NCBI RefSeq assembly: GCF_002109495.1
Contig: NZ_LVJN01000016.1
Span: 124,001-188,000 of the forward strand
From: Magnetofaba australis IT-1
Lineage (GTDB): Bacteria; Pseudomonadota; Magnetococcia; Magnetococcales; Magnetococcaceae
DNA length: 64,000 nucleotides
Direction: 5' to 3'
Position 1 is the first letter of the stretch. Each line of letters begins with the position of its first letter. Positions 27,579 to 38,465 of this stretch are shown in pieces. The notes beneath the pieces are model-generated. The model was given only the letters and a program-made list of their open reading frames with translations. It did not search any database and had not been told where the DNA came from. A program made the translations under genes and the position numbers.

Positions 27579-28667
27579 ATGGCTGGCAACACCATCGGAC
27601 AACTCTTCACCCTCACCACCTTTGGCGAAAGCCACGGTCCGGCCATCGGCGGCGTCATCGATGGCTGCCCCCCCGGTTTGGAGATCAGCGAAGAGGAGAT
27701 CCAGGTGGATCTGGACCGGCGCAAACCCGGCCAATCCCGCCACACCACCCAGCGTAAGGAAGCGGATAAAATCCGCATCCTCTCCGGCGTGTTCGAAGGC
27801 AAAACCACCGGTACCCCCATCGGACTGGTGATCGAAAACAGCAACCAACGCTCCAAAGACTACGGCGATATCATGGAGCTGTTCCGCCCCGGCCATGCGG
27901 ACTTCACCTATTGGCGCAAGTATGGGATTCGCGACTATCGCGGCGGCGGCCGCGCCTCGGCGCGGGAGACCGCCATCCGCGTGGCGGGCGGCGCCATCGC
28001 CAAAAAACTGCTCAATCATGTGGCGGGGGTGCGCATTCGCGCCGCGCTGATCGGCATGGGCGATGTGATGATCGACCGCGCCAACTGGGATTGGGAGCAG
28101 GTGGAGCAAAACCCCTTCTTCACCCCCGACGCCCAAGCTGTGACCAAAATGGAGACGCTGCTGGACGCCATTCGCGGCGCAGGCGACTCCGTGGGCGCGA
28201 CGTTGGAATTGGTGGCCGAGAATGTGCCCGCTGGCCTCGGCGAGCCGGTATTTGATCGTCTGGACGCCGACCTGGCCAAAACCATCATGAGCATTAACGC
28301 CGTCAAAGGGGTGGAGATCGGCGCAGGTATGGCCGCAGGCATGGCCACCGGCGCGGCGTTCGCTGACGAGATGATTCCGGGCGAAGATGCGCAACATCCG
28401 CAATTCTTGGCGAATAATGCAGGCGGTATTCTGGGCGGAATCTCCAGTGGACAAGATATTGTGATCCGTTTTTCCATCAAGCCGACGAGTTCTATTACAA
28501 TTCCGCGACGTACGGTGGATAAACAGGGCAACGCCCGTGAAATTATCACCAAAGGGCGTCACGATCCGTGCGTGGGCATTCGCGCCGTGCCGGTGGCGGA
28601 AGCTATGGTGGCGCTCACCCTGGCCGATCACTGGATGCGCGCGCGGGCGCAAAGCCCTGTGGGGTAA
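27579..28667 (+). CDS. aroC: Chorismate synthase
   Basis: A 362-residue FMN-dependent enzyme that converts EPSP to chorismate, the last shikimate step. Signatures are [15 protein letters not shown] at the N terminus, the two conserved Arg segments [11 protein letters not shown] and [13 protein letters not shown], and [10 protein letters not shown] near the C terminus. The ATG at 27579 matches the usual [10 protein letters not shown] start; the longer upstream frame runs through repeat copy D and is rejected. aroA for the preceding step lies 3 kb downstream. Confidence 0.95.
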   Translation: MAGNTIGQLFTLTTFGESHGPAIGGVIDGCPPGLEISEEEIQVDLDRRKPGQSRHTTQRKEADKIRILSGVFEGKTTGTPIGLVIENSNQRSKDYGDIMELFRPGHADFTYWRKYGIRDYRGGGRASARETAIRVAGGAIAKKLLNHVAGVRIRAALIGMGDVMIDRANWDWEQVEQNPFFTPDAQAVTKMETLLDAIRGAGDSVGATLELVAENVPAGLGEPVFDRLDADLAKTIMSINAVKGVEIGAGMAAGMATGAAFADEMIPGEDAQHPQFLANNAGGILGGISSGQDIVIRFSIKPTSSITIPRRTVDKQGNAREIITKGRHDPCVGIRAVPVAEAMVALTLADHWMRARAQSPVG

Positions 28668-28778
28668 TCACCTGACGCAAATACGGCGAATACAAGAGAA
28701 ACTCCACGATTATGCGATGCGGATAAGCGGATGTTGCGCGCTTATTGGATGGGGATTTTGATATTCGCAAATAAACAT

Positions 28779-28830
28779 CTTTCGACATTCGAAAGAAAAG
28801 GTTGACTTTCGTTCTATTCTGCCCAGAATG
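28779..28830 (+). promoter_or_regulatory. Candidate mucR promoter with an overlapping inverted repeat
   Basis: CTTTCGACATTCGAAAG (28779-28795) is an inverted repeat just before TTGACT (28802-28807), a good -35-like element; the -10 is less clear. MucR/Ros proteins often repress their own genes, so this is a plausible operator. That is inference from position only. Confidence 0.4.
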
Positions 28831-28885
28831 TGCGCAGTTGTACTTCACTTTTTTATATGAACTGATTGGGTAAGGAGCCTGGGCA

Positions 28886-29395
28886 ATGTCTTCGGAATTG
28901 GTGAAAAAAGCGGCGGAAATCGTTCAAGCGTATGTCAGCAATAATACGTTGGACGCCAAAGAGCTGACTGGTTTGATGACGCAGGTGCACGTTACGCTGC
29001 AACAGATGGACACCGGCGCGCAGAGCGAAGCGCCTGTGGCCGAAGCCCCCGCGCCGATCGCTGAAGCGGCTTCGGAAGAGGCCAGCGCCGAGGCCGCCAC
29101 GCGCGCTAAAAAGCCCGCCGCGCCCAAGCCCGCGCTGCCGGTTGAGGAATCAGTCACCGAAGATGCGGTGTTCTGCCTGGTGTGCGGCAAGTCCTGCAAG
29201 ACCCTCAAAGGCCACCTGACCCGCTCCCATGGTCTGAGCCTGAATGACTATCGCGCGCAGTTCAATCTGCCCAAGGACTACCCCACGGTGGCCCCCAGCT
29301 ACTCCAAAACCCGCCGCCAATTGGCCATCGACGCCGGTTTGGGAGAGAAGCTGCAACAGTCGCGTAAAAAGAGCGCAAGCAAGAAGAAGTCCTAA
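28886..29395 (+). CDS. MucR/Ros-family zinc-finger transcriptional regulator
   Basis: A 169-residue DNA-binding regulator. The Ros/MucR signature is CLVCGKSCKTLKGHLTRSHG (residues ~94-113), with two Cys and two His for zinc, followed by LSLNDYRAQFNLPKDYPTVAP. Between the helical N terminus (oligomerisation region, residues 1-50) and the zinc finger is an Ala/Pro/Glu-rich linker longer than in typical MucR (about 145 residues). The C terminus is Lys/Ser-rich. AAGGAG precedes the ATG. The family is almost confined to alphaproteobacteria, which supports the taxonomic guess. Confidence 0.92.
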   Translation: MSSELVKKAAEIVQAYVSNNTLDAKELTGLMTQVHVTLQQMDTGAQSEAPVAEAPAPIAEAASEEASAEAATRAKKPAAPKPALPVEESVTEDAVFCLVCGKSCKTLKGHLTRSHGLSLNDYRAQFNLPKDYPTVAPSYSKTRRQLAIDAGLGEKLQQSRKKSASKKKS

Positions 29396-29415
29396 CGTCC
29401 TCGCCCGGCCGTCAT

Positions 29416-29454
29416 TGAAAAAGCGCCTGAAGCCTGCTTCAGGCGCTTTTTTTA
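29416..29454 (+). terminator. Rho-independent terminator of mucR
   Basis: An AAGCGCCTGAAG / CTTCAGGCGCTT stem with a CCTG-like loop and a T7 tail, 20 bp past the stop codon. Confidence 0.88.
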
Positions 29455-29483
29455 TGGTCCGAGGCCAGGCGCGCAGAGATATA

Positions 29484-29801
29484 TATAGTCGCTAGCATTC
29501 AAAAGTGCACATATGGGCGCTGAAAGATATCGAGGGCTGCGCCCTCGAGCTCCCAAGATCAAAATCTAAACCGTGATTCGGGCCATCCATGGCCCTCACC
29601 CTGCGGGCTCGCTGCGCGAGTCCGATTCGGAAATCCTGCCGAATCGTGGGCGCTGCCCACACCCGCTTAAGGGTCATAGACCCTTAAGAATCCCGCCAAA
29701 TTTCCGTTGGAAATTTGTCCCATAGTCAGCGCAAGACCAACCAGTGTCACGCAAACATTGAGCGCTTTGGATTTGTGTCATTCTGGATTCAAGCGGCTAT
29801 A
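29484..29801 (-). mobile_element. Hairpin MITE-like copy E (318 bp)
   Basis: Both ends read inward as TATAGTCGCT (from 29484) and TATAGCCGCT (from 29798 on the other strand), with TA at the outer edges. Modules on the minus strand are the CAATGTTTGCGTGAC head, CAAATTTCC/GGAAATTTG (m2), TTAAGGGTC/GACCCTTAA (m1), GTGGGC/GCCCAC, nested module m3 inverted relative to copies B and F, and CGAGGGC/GCCCTCG. It lies head to head with copy F. Confidence 0.82.
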
Positions 29802-30098
29802 CAAAACCAAAACCGCAGAGAACAGCCAATGTTTGCGTGACGCAGGCCGAGCTAGCACTGACTATTGGCCGTCGGCTGGTCGGCGGCGGGGTGATTCGGG
29901 CTATCCATGGCCCTCACCCTTCGGGCTCGCTTACGCGAGTCCGATTCGGCAATCCTGCCGAATCGTCAGGGGCTGCGGCCACAGCGGGGTGTGGGGCGGC
30001 GCCCCACGGTTTGGTCGTTGGGAGCTCGAGGGCGGAGCCCTCGATATCTTCCATTTCCTCGTTAATGAAATATTCGATTGGAGCTTCAGGCGACAATA
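29798..30098 (+). mobile_element. Hairpin MITE-like copy F (about 300 bp)
   Basis: It shares the TATA at 29798 with copy E and diverges from it. The head is CCAATGTTTGCGTGACGCAG, then GCCGTCGGC-type, module m3 in forward orientation, GTGGGGC/GCCCCAC and CGAGGGC/GCCCTCG. The right end GGCGACAATAG is a decayed form of GGCGACTATAG. Copies E and F together fill the gap of nearly 900 bp after mucR. The remaining 180 bp before the next gene shows nothing recognisable. Confidence 0.78.
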
Positions 30099-30282
30099 GA
30101 AATGGCATGTTTGGTGCATAAGGGTTTGGCAGAGACAGTTTGATAAAGACATTCAAGATTGGTCCACGCCGTCTTGAACGCCGCAGCAAATGCGGCTATC
30201 AATCATGTTGGTCACGACTGCGGCAGGGAGAACCGAACGGTCTGGCCAATGGGGTTCATGCCATCCCAAGAGGGGAAGCACC

Positions 30283-30606
30283 ATGGACATTTCCGTCGGC
30301 AAATATCCCAATGCCAAGGACTATCTGGCGCTGTTCGATCTCTACCCCGAGGTGGAGTTCTGGCTCACCAAATCGGGCCGCAGCGGAGATCCCTACCTAT
30401 TGTTGTTCCGCCAGGTGATGAGCCTGCTCACGCAAAGCTCGCAACTAAATCTGGATATGCCGCGCTCCTTCCGCGACGCCGCCATGCGCTACGCTGAAGA
30501 GGATTGGGTGACGCGTCGCCACTTCAGCGAGCCCAACAATCGCCACATCCTGTTGTCGGATCTCAAAGATTGGTTGCTCTACTGCATGCGGCGCAAAAGC
30601 GCCTGA
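30283..30606 (+). CDS. Small protein of unknown function (107 aa)
   Basis: The ATG at 30283 is preceded by AGAGGGGAAG at good spacing, and the frame is protein-like throughout (DYLALFDLYPEVEFWLT, DPYLLLFRQVMSLLTQ). It is mostly alpha-helical and cytoplasmic, with no signal peptide, no membrane segment and no Cys cluster. I do not recognise the family. It converges on the rubredoxin gene and shares a bidirectional terminator with it. Confidence 0.65.
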   Translation: MDISVGKYPNAKDYLALFDLYPEVEFWLTKSGRSGDPYLLLFRQVMSLLTQSSQLNLDMPRSFRDAAMRYAEEDWVTRRHFSEPNNRHILLSDLKDWLLYCMRRKSA

Positions 30607-30640
30607 GTTTTGCAATCGACTGTGCAATTTGCAGCGCAAT

Positions 30641-30677
30641 AAAAAAGCGCCCGCCTGGATTCAGGCGGGCGCTTTCC
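30641..30677 (-). terminator. Bidirectional terminator between the unknown gene and rubredoxin
   Basis: A GCGCCCGCCTG / CAGGCGGGCGC stem with a 4-nt loop. On the minus strand it is followed by T6, so it best terminates the rubrerythrin-rubredoxin operon. On the plus strand the tail is only CTTTCC. Confidence 0.82.
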
Positions 30678-30710
30678 ATTTTCCACGCCGTAGCGGCGCT
30701 GTTGGAGAGA

Positions 30711-30875
30711 TTACATCTCCACCATCTCGAAGTCGGATTTGGAGACGCCGCACTGCGGGCACTCCCAATCGTCGGGCACGTCTTCCCATTTGGTGCCCGG
30801 GGCGATGTCATCTTCGGGCATCCCTTTGGCTTCGTCATAGATAAAGTCACACACGGTGCACTTGTAGCGTTTCAT
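30711..30875 (-). CDS. Rubredoxin
   Basis: A 54-residue iron protein with the two CxxCG-type knuckles [12 protein letters not shown] and [14 protein letters not shown], whose four Cys bind one Fe. [20 protein letters not shown] is the classical middle segment. GAGGAG lies before the ATG at 30875. It is 83 bp downstream of the rubrerythrin gene on the same strand, so it is the likely electron donor to that enzyme, which lacks its own rubredoxin domain. Confidence 0.95.
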   Translation of the reverse strand: MKRYKCTVCDFIYDEAKGMPEDDIAPGTKWEDVPDDWECPQCGVSKSDFEMVEM

Positions 30876-30958
30876 GGCGTCATCTCCTCGTTGTGGCCCA
30901 ATGGCCGGATGCTCTGTTTGTCAATCTTAGGCGAATTTTGTTCCGCCAAATCGTCTGT

Positions 30959-31438
30959 TTAAGCGGCGTTGTGCTTATCCAGGGTCTGTTGGTAACGGTT
31001 GGCGTGGCGCTCCTCCACCGAGGCCAGGGCGCGGAAGCGCTTGGCCGCTTTCTCCAGCATCTGCGCAAACTGCTCGGCATGTTCGCGGGATTCGGCGATC
31101 TGCTCATCGATCTCCGCCACCGCCGCGCCGTTCTTCTCCTCCAGCGCCGTGGTGCGAAACGCCGGATACATTTCGGTATACTCGTACGTTTCCCCCTCAA
31201 TGGCCAGTTGCAACATTTTGGCGGGCGTCAAGGTGTCGGCGGGGAACAGCAGATCCAAGTGGCCAAAGGCGTGTTCGGTCTCCTGCTCGGCGGTGCGCTC
31301 GAAAATTTCCGCCACCTCATCGGCGCCCATGCGACGGCACAGACGGGCGAAGTAGAGATACTTGCGGTTGGCCATGGATTCACCAGCAAAGGCGGCTTCA
31401 AGATTCTTCACGGTCTGGGAAACAGTTTGCTCACTCAT
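30959..31438 (-). CDS. Rubrerythrin (di-iron peroxidase, without rubredoxin domain)
   Basis: A 159-residue four-helix ferritin-like protein that reduces hydrogen peroxide in microaerophiles. N-terminal LEAAFAGESMANRKYLYFAR and AEQETEHAFGHLDLL are rubrerythrin signatures. EYTEMYPAF and VEERHANRYQQTL supply the second half of the di-iron site. The C-terminal rubredoxin domain of classical rubrerythrin is absent and is encoded by the next gene instead. TGAGGAG precedes the ATG at 31438. Confidence 0.9.
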   Translation of the reverse strand: MSEQTVSQTVKNLEAAFAGESMANRKYLYFARLCRRMGADEVAEIFERTAEQETEHAFGHLDLLFPADTLTPAKMLQLAIEGETYEYTEMYPAFRTTALEEKNGAAVAEIDEQIAESREHAEQFAQMLEKAAKRFRALASVEERHANRYQQTLDKHNAA

Positions 31439-31646
31439 GGTGCGAACTCCTCAAAAGTGGAAGTGTGCGTTGTCGTTGGAAAAGAGATTACGACGATCCG
31501 CTATAATCGGTCCAATGAGTTGTTTTCATAATGCTAATCGGATTTAACGATTACAAATTCCCCGCCGCCTTGCTCGCAGCGGCAAGTGCGGTCATTCTAT
31601 GCAGCTGACACACTTTGGATTCCCTTTCTCAGAGGCCAAACCGCCC

Positions 31647-32975
31647 ATGTCCATCACTTTGCGCACCCTGACCGGCGACTCCCTCACAGGCGAAATCACC
31701 CCGGCGGGGGATAAGTCGATCTCCCACCGCACCATTATTTTGGGCTCCCTGGCCGAGGGGACCACCCGCGCCACCGGACTGCTGGAGGGCGAGGACGTGC
31801 TGCGCACCATTGGCGCCTTCCGCGCCATGGGGGCGGAGATCGTGCGCCAGGGTCCGGGTCAATATGAGATCACCGGGCAAGGGGTGGATGGACTCAAAGA
31901 GCCTGGGGATGTGCTGGATATGGGCAACTCCGGCACCGCCATGCGGCTGCTGTCGGGCCTGCTGGCCAGCCAGCCGTTCTACTCGGTGCTCACCGGCGAC
32001 CACAGCCTGCGCTCGCGCCCTATGGGGCGGGTGGTGACGCCGCTGCGCAAAATGGGCGCGCGCATCACTGGCCGCGATGGCGGTCGTCTGGCTCCGCTCA
32101 CCATTGAGGGCGGCGAACTGGTCCCCATCACCTATGAGAGCCCGGTGGCCTCGGCGCAGGTGAAGTCCTGCGTGCTGTTGGCGGGACTCAACACCGCAGG
32201 CGAGACCACGGTGATCGAACCGGCCCCCACTCGCGACCACACCGAACGCATGCTCACCGCGTTCGGCGCCGAGGTTGAGCGCGACGGCTTGAAGGTGACC
32301 GTGGATGGCTGGCCGGAGCTGAAGGCGCAGAGCATCGAAGTGCCCGCCGATATCTCCGCGGCGGCGTTCCCCATGGTGGCGGCGCTGATCACCCCGGGTT
32401 CGGACATCATCATTCGCAATGTGGGCATGAACCCCACCCGCACCGGCATTCTGGCGCTGCTGGACTTGATGGGGGCGAACATCGAGCGCATCAATGAGCG
32501 CAATGCGGGCGGCGAGCCGGTGGCGGATCTGCATGTGCGCTACAGCGAACTGCGCGGCATCGACGCCCCGCGCGAGGTCGCCCCGGCGGCTATTGATGAG
32601 TACCCCATCTTCTTTGTCGCCGCCGCCCTGGCTGACGGCGTCACCGAAGCGCGCGGCATCGAGGAGTTGCGGGTCAAAGAGAGCGACCGCATCAGCGCCA
32701 TGGCCAAGGGCTTGACGGCGTTGGGGGCGGAGTTCACCGAGTATCCCGACGGCGCGCGCATCGTTGGTAACCCCAACGGGCTCAAAGGCGGCGCCACGGT
32801 GGACTCCGATACCGACCACCGCATCGCCATGTCGCTGTTGGTGGCGGGGCTGCGCTGCGCCGAGCCGGTGACGGTGACCCGCTGCGACAACATCAACACC
32901 TCGTTCCCCGGCTTCGCCACATCCATGGGCGCGCTGGGCATGCGCGTTGAAGAGGTAGCGGAGCCGCAGTCATGA
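31647..32975 (+). CDS. aroA: 3-phosphoshikimate 1-carboxyvinyltransferase (EPSP synthase)
   Basis: A 442-residue shikimate enzyme that joins PEP to shikimate 3-phosphate. GDKSISHRTIILGSLAEG is the N-terminal substrate motif; LDMGNSGTAMRLLSGLL, SRPMGRVVTPLRKMGA and RVKESDRISAMAKGL follow. SAQVKSCVLLAGLN and PTRDHTERML resemble class II enzymes, but the NSGT motif has Gly where the glyphosate-tolerant class II enzymes I know have Ala. The start at 31647 is preferred for family length; an ATG at 31599 is an alternative. The stop overlaps cmk. Confidence 0.95.
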   Translation: MSITLRTLTGDSLTGEITPAGDKSISHRTIILGSLAEGTTRATGLLEGEDVLRTIGAFRAMGAEIVRQGPGQYEITGQGVDGLKEPGDVLDMGNSGTAMRLLSGLLASQPFYSVLTGDHSLRSRPMGRVVTPLRKMGARITGRDGGRLAPLTIEGGELVPITYESPVASAQVKSCVLLAGLNTAGETTVIEPAPTRDHTERMLTAFGAEVERDGLKVTVDGWPELKAQSIEVPADISAAAFPMVAALITPGSDIIIRNVGMNPTRTGILALLDLMGANIERINERNAGGEPVADLHVRYSELRGIDAPREVAPAAIDEYPIFFVAAALADGVTEARGIEELRVKESDRISAMAKGLTALGAEFTEYPDGARIVGNPNGLKGGATVDSDTDHRIAMSLLVAGLRCAEPVTVTRCDNINTSFPGFATSMGALGMRVEEVAEPQS

Positions 32976-33655
32976 GCGACCGCTTCCTGGTGGCGGTGGA
33001 TGGTCCGGCGGGGGCGGGCAAAGGCACGGTGTGCCGCGAGGCGGCGCGCCAGTTTGGCCTGGCCTATCTGGACACCGGCGCGCTCTATCGCGCCGTCGGA
33101 CTGCACGCCCTGCAGCAGGATCAATGGGATCCCGAGGCGCTGGCGCAGTGGGCTGCGCAGATGGACTTCACCTTCCGTGATCTGGGCGCCGAAGTGGGAT
33201 TCCACGCCTTTTTGGATGGCGTCGACGTGCACGAGCAGTTGCGCCGCGAAGAGAGTGGCGTGGCGGCGTCCAAGGTGGCGTCGATGCTCCCGGTGCGCGC
33301 CGCGCTGCTGGATTTCCAACGCGCCTATGGCGCGCCGGGGGCGGCGATTCTGGATGGCCGCGACGTCGGCACGGTGGTGCTGCCCGATGCGCAGGTGAAA
33401 ATTTTTCTCACGGCGTCCCTTGACGCACGGGCAAAACGCCGGACTTTGGAGTTGCAGGAGAAGGGAGAATCTGTTAGCTTCACTCAGATTCGGGACCAGA
33501 TGGCCCAACGCGACGAACGGGACGCCAAAAGAAGTCATGCGCCCATGGTCGTCGCCGCAGGGGCCACGGTAGTGGACACCAGCGAACTGACCCTGCCCCA
33601 GAGCGTGCAAACGGTGGCGCGGATCATCGCCCGCCAACGCGACGCCGCCGACTGA
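32972..33655 (+). CDS. cmk: Cytidylate kinase
   Basis: A 227-residue P-loop kinase that phosphorylates CMP and dCMP. VAVDGPAGAGKGTVCREAA is the nucleotide-binding loop, YLDTGALYRAVGLHAL the CMP-site segment, and ILDGRDVGTVVLPDAQVKIF the conserved DGRDxGT motif. The ATGA overlap with aroA shows coupling. The aroA-cmk-rpsA order is common in proteobacteria. Confidence 0.96.
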   Translation: MSDRFLVAVDGPAGAGKGTVCREAARQFGLAYLDTGALYRAVGLHALQQDQWDPEALAQWAAQMDFTFRDLGAEVGFHAFLDGVDVHEQLRREESGVAASKVASMLPVRAALLDFQRAYGAPGAAILDGRDVGTVVLPDAQVKIFLTASLDARAKRRTLELQEKGESVSFTQIRDQMAQRDERDAKRSHAPMVVAAGATVVDTSELTLPQSVQTVARIIARQRDAAD

Positions 33656-33713
33656 AGCCTCAGTGCGGTCGGCGTTCAACTCGCAAAGCCCGTCCCGACA
33701 CATAGTCATCGCG

Positions 33714-33745
33714 CGAGAGTCCGTTTTGCGGACTCTCGTTTTTGT
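33714..33745 (+). terminator. Terminator between cmk and rpsA
   Basis: A CGAGAGTCCG / CGGACTCTCG stem, TTTTG loop and TTTTTG tail. It separates rpsA from aroA-cmk, or attenuates read-through into it, so rpsA probably has a promoter in the 90 bp that follow. Confidence 0.85.
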
Positions 33746-33835
33746 CTGTAAACCGCGGCTTGCTCCAGATTCAAGAGGAGCTGGCTGTTTTGGATCAACT
33801 TCAACCCGTATCGGCAAGGCGCAGAGGAAACTCAA

Positions 33836-35563
<1,728 letters not shown>

Positions 35564-35587
35564 GCGTTCCGCTCTGCAGTGAAGTGA

Positions 35588-35627
35588 AACGGCCCGCCCG
35601 GGCATCCTGGGCGGGCCGTTTTTTTCT
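35588..35627 (+). terminator. Strong terminator of rpsA
   Basis: An ACGGCCCGCCC / GGGCGGGCCGT stem with a short loop and a T7 tail, 25 bp after the stop codon. Confidence 0.9.
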
Positions 35628-35654
35628 GTGTGGCGGCAGAGGCGCGTGGGCTGG

Positions 35655-35951
35655 ATCCCAACTGTACAGAGTGTTGAATGTTTGCGTGACGCAGGTGGAG
35701 CTAGCGCTGACTATTGGCCGCCGACAGGTCGGCGGCGGGATTCTTAAGGGTCCATGACCCTTAAGCGGGGTGTGGGGCGGCGCCCCACGGTGTGGTTATT
35801 GACTTTTGGGGAGTTTGAGGGCGCAGCCCTCAATATCTTCTCTTTTCAAAATCCTTTTTTTATTTTGCGGCGACTATATTTTGGAGCTCGAGGGCTATGC
35901 CCTCGATATCTTCCATCGCCAGAATCGCCCATGCCCAATTTTGAATGCGAC
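35655..35951 (+). repeat. Hairpin repeat copy G, with a duplicated terminal module
   Basis: The head is ACTGTACAGAG...AATGTTTGCGTGACGCAGG, then GCCGCCGAC/GTCGGCGGC, m1 (TTAAGGGTC/GACCCTTAA), GTGGGGC/GCCCCAC, and the terminal stem as TGAGGGC/GCCCTCA with ATATCTTC. After a GCGGCGACTATA end signal the terminal stem appears again in its usual CGAGGGC/GCCCTCG form. This looks like one copy plus the tail of another. The following 240 bp before the next gene show nothing recognisable. Confidence 0.8.
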
Positions 35952-36194
35952 AGGGTGTCTTCCTCTTTGCGCCGCGTGGGGCGCAATCATATTGACGCGC
36001 CGCCTTGCCACGGCTTACCGTAGATCTATTGAACTCGACCGGCAAAAGTCCACGATTTATCGCATTTCTGGACGCTACGCGCCGGTTGTCTGTTTGTCAG
36101 CATGGCGCCCGTTGCAAATGCTCCAACCGTGGCGCACGTCGACATGCAACGCGATTTCGCACCCATCCGCTCTTCTGACCATATGACGTAAACC

Positions 36195-38432
36195 ATGGCG
36201 GCAAAACGGCAATATCTGACGATTTTCGTGATCATGGCGGCCACGCTGGTGGCGGACATCGGCCTGAGCCTGTGGATCATCAAAATCGGCGACGACTCAG
36301 CCTACGCGGTGGATATCGCCGGGCGTCAGCGCATGCTCACCCAACGCATCGCCAAACATCAGCTCTACTATCAACTCAGCCGCGAAGAGCGCTGGTTCTA
36401 TCGCATTCAGAACGATGTGCAGCTGTTTGACGCCTCATTGCGCGCGTTGCGGTTTGGCGGCGTTGTGTCGGCGCAGATCGATGGCGGAGATGTGCGGCAA
36501 GTGCATTTGCAAGCGCCCTCCACTGCGGTCAAAAAGAGGCTCGATGAGGTCGCCGCGCTGTGGGCTCCTTATGCGGAGTATATATCCCAGCCGCACAATT
36601 GGCTGCGGGAGGTCCCACGCATTGATGAAACCCGCGCGCGGGAGAATGCTGAGCTGCTGCAGGCGATGCACGCTTCGGTGGAGAAGCTGGTGCAGGTGCG
36701 TTCGCTCAACGAACGGTTCGCCATCCGCCTGATTGTTCTGATCTCCATAGCCAGCCTGTTGCTGACTGCGTTTCTCACCCGCAATCAATATCACGAGCAG
36801 CGCCAGAGCCGCCGCGCCCTGGATGAGGCGCAGCAGCAGATGACGCTGTTCAAAGAGATGGTGGAGAGCGCCGATGACCCCTTCTATATACTGAATCTGG
36901 CCGAAGGGGGGCGCATGGTCTACGTCAACCAGGCCGCCGCCGACCACTTTGGCGCGCCGCGGGAGGTGATCGCCTCCTGGCGCTTGCCGGATTGGGATGC
37001 GGAATTCACCTATGAGATGATTGGGCCCATCACCGAACGCATCCAGCAGGGGGAGGGGTTTACCCTACAGCGCACCCACCGCTTGGCGGATGGCGCCCTC
37101 GTGCCGGTGGAGGTCTCGGTCAACCGGTATATCGATTCCGACGATAACCTCTGCGCCTACGGCTGGATTCGCAATGTCAGCGAACGGTTGAAAACGGAGA
37201 GCCTGCAAAAAGAGGCCATTGAGCAAGCTGAATTGGCCAATCAGGCGAAGTCGGAGTTCCTGGCCAACATGAGCCATGAGATTCGCACGCCGCTGAATGT
37301 GATCATCGGCATGAGCGATCTGATTGATGACGGCAATCTTGATCATACCTCGAAGGACTATTTGCGCGTGATCCACGACGCCGGAGAGGCGCTGCTGGCG
37401 CTGATCAACGATATTCTGGATCTCTCCAAAATCGAATCCGGCCAATTGGAACTGGAAGCCGAGTGTGTGGATCTGTTCGATCTGAGCCAGTCGGTGGTCA
37501 ACATCTTCCGTCATGTGGCCAGCCAGAAGGGCGTCACAGTGGACTCCTTCTACGATCCTGAGCTGCCCGAGTTCATCATGGTCGATGCCCAACGTCTGCG
37601 GCAGGTGTTGATCAATCTGGTGGGCAACGCCATGAAGTTCACCGAAACCGGCGGCGTGTGGCTGGGCCTGCGCGCCTCCCCGCATCACCGCGTGATGTTC
37701 GAGGTGATGGACACCGGCATCGGCATCCCCGCCGAGCGCATGGAAGCGGTGTTTCAACCGTTTGAGCAGGCGGACTCCTCGGTGACGCGCAAATATGGCG
37801 GCACCGGTTTGGGGCTCTCCATCTGTCGGCGGCTGGTGGATAAAATGGGCGGACAGCTGCTGGCCACCAGCGAACAGGGCTCCGGTAGCGTCTTCTTCTT
37901 CAGCATTCCCCTGGCGGCGCCCAGTGACGAGCAGATTGCGGCGCTGCGCGACGGACGCAAGCAAGCGCGCATGACGCGGCAGGGCGACAAGCGCAAGCGG
38001 CCGCGCACGGACCATGGAGCGTCGCACACGCCGCGTCGCGTGCTGGTGGCGGATGACTCGCCGGACAATCAAAAATTGATCCGCGCCTACTTGGCAAAAT
38101 CGGCGCATTCGTTTGATATCGTCGGCAATGGCCGCGAGGTCATTGAGATGTGGCGGCGCAACGCCTACGACATCATTTTCATGGATGTGCAGATGCCGGA
38201 GATGGATGGATTGAGCGCCGCCAAACGGATCCGTCAGCAAGAGCGCGAAATGGATCAGGCCCCGATTCCCATTGTCGCCCTGACCGCACACGCCATGCGC
38301 GAGGATGAGGCCAAATCACTGGCTGCGGGGTGTGATTTCCACGTCACCAAGCCCATCAAGAAGGCGCGCCTGCTGAACATCATCGAGGATTGCGCGCGCC
38401 TGCCGGACGCGAGCCAGGAGAGCGATGCTTAG
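36195..38432 (+). CDS. Hybrid sensor histidine kinase (PilJ-type sensor, PAS, HisKA, HATPase, receiver)
   Basis: A 745-residue inner-membrane two-component kinase. TM1 is at residues ~8-30. It is followed by a periplasmic domain with DIAGRQRMLTQRIAKHQ, the PilJ/NIT-like N-terminal motif, then TM2 at ~175-195. A PAS domain (~215-330) precedes the phospho-acceptor FLANMSHEIRTPLNVIIG. HATPase motifs are INLVGNAMKFTETGG, DTGIGIPAE and GGTGLGLSI. The C-terminal receiver (~615-735) has VLVADDSPDNQ, the phospho-Asp in IIFMDVQMPEMDG and the Lys in VTKPIKK. There is no adjacent response regulator, so it is an orphan. No clear ribosome-binding site precedes the ATG. Confidence 0.9.
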   Translation: MAAKRQYLTIFVIMAATLVADIGLSLWIIKIGDDSAYAVDIAGRQRMLTQRIAKHQLYYQLSREERWFYRIQNDVQLFDASLRALRFGGVVSAQIDGGDVRQVHLQAPSTAVKKRLDEVAALWAPYAEYISQPHNWLREVPRIDETRARENAELLQAMHASVEKLVQVRSLNERFAIRLIVLISIASLLLTAFLTRNQYHEQRQSRRALDEAQQQMTLFKEMVESADDPFYILNLAEGGRMVYVNQAAADHFGAPREVIASWRLPDWDAEFTYEMIGPITERIQQGEGFTLQRTHRLADGALVPVEVSVNRYIDSDDNLCAYGWIRNVSERLKTESLQKEAIEQAELANQAKSEFLANMSHEIRTPLNVIIGMSDLIDDGNLDHTSKDYLRVIHDAGEALLALINDILDLSKIESGQLELEAECVDLFDLSQSVVNIFRHVASQKGVTVDSFYDPELPEFIMVDAQRLRQVLINLVGNAMKFTETGGVWLGLRASPHHRVMFEVMDTGIGIPAERMEAVFQPFEQADSSVTRKYGGTGLGLSICRRLVDKMGGQLLATSEQGSGSVFFFSIPLAAPSDEQIAALRDGRKQARMTRQGDKRKRPRTDHGASHTPRRVLVADDSPDNQKLIRAYLAKSAHSFDIVGNGREVIEMWRRNAYDIIFMDVQMPEMDGLSAAKRIRQQEREMDQAPIPIVALTAHAMREDEAKSLAAGCDFHVTKPIKKARLLNIIEDCARLPDASQESDA

Positions 38433-38465
38433 AGCTTCTTTCAAAAAGGAGCCCTGCCCGCCTCA

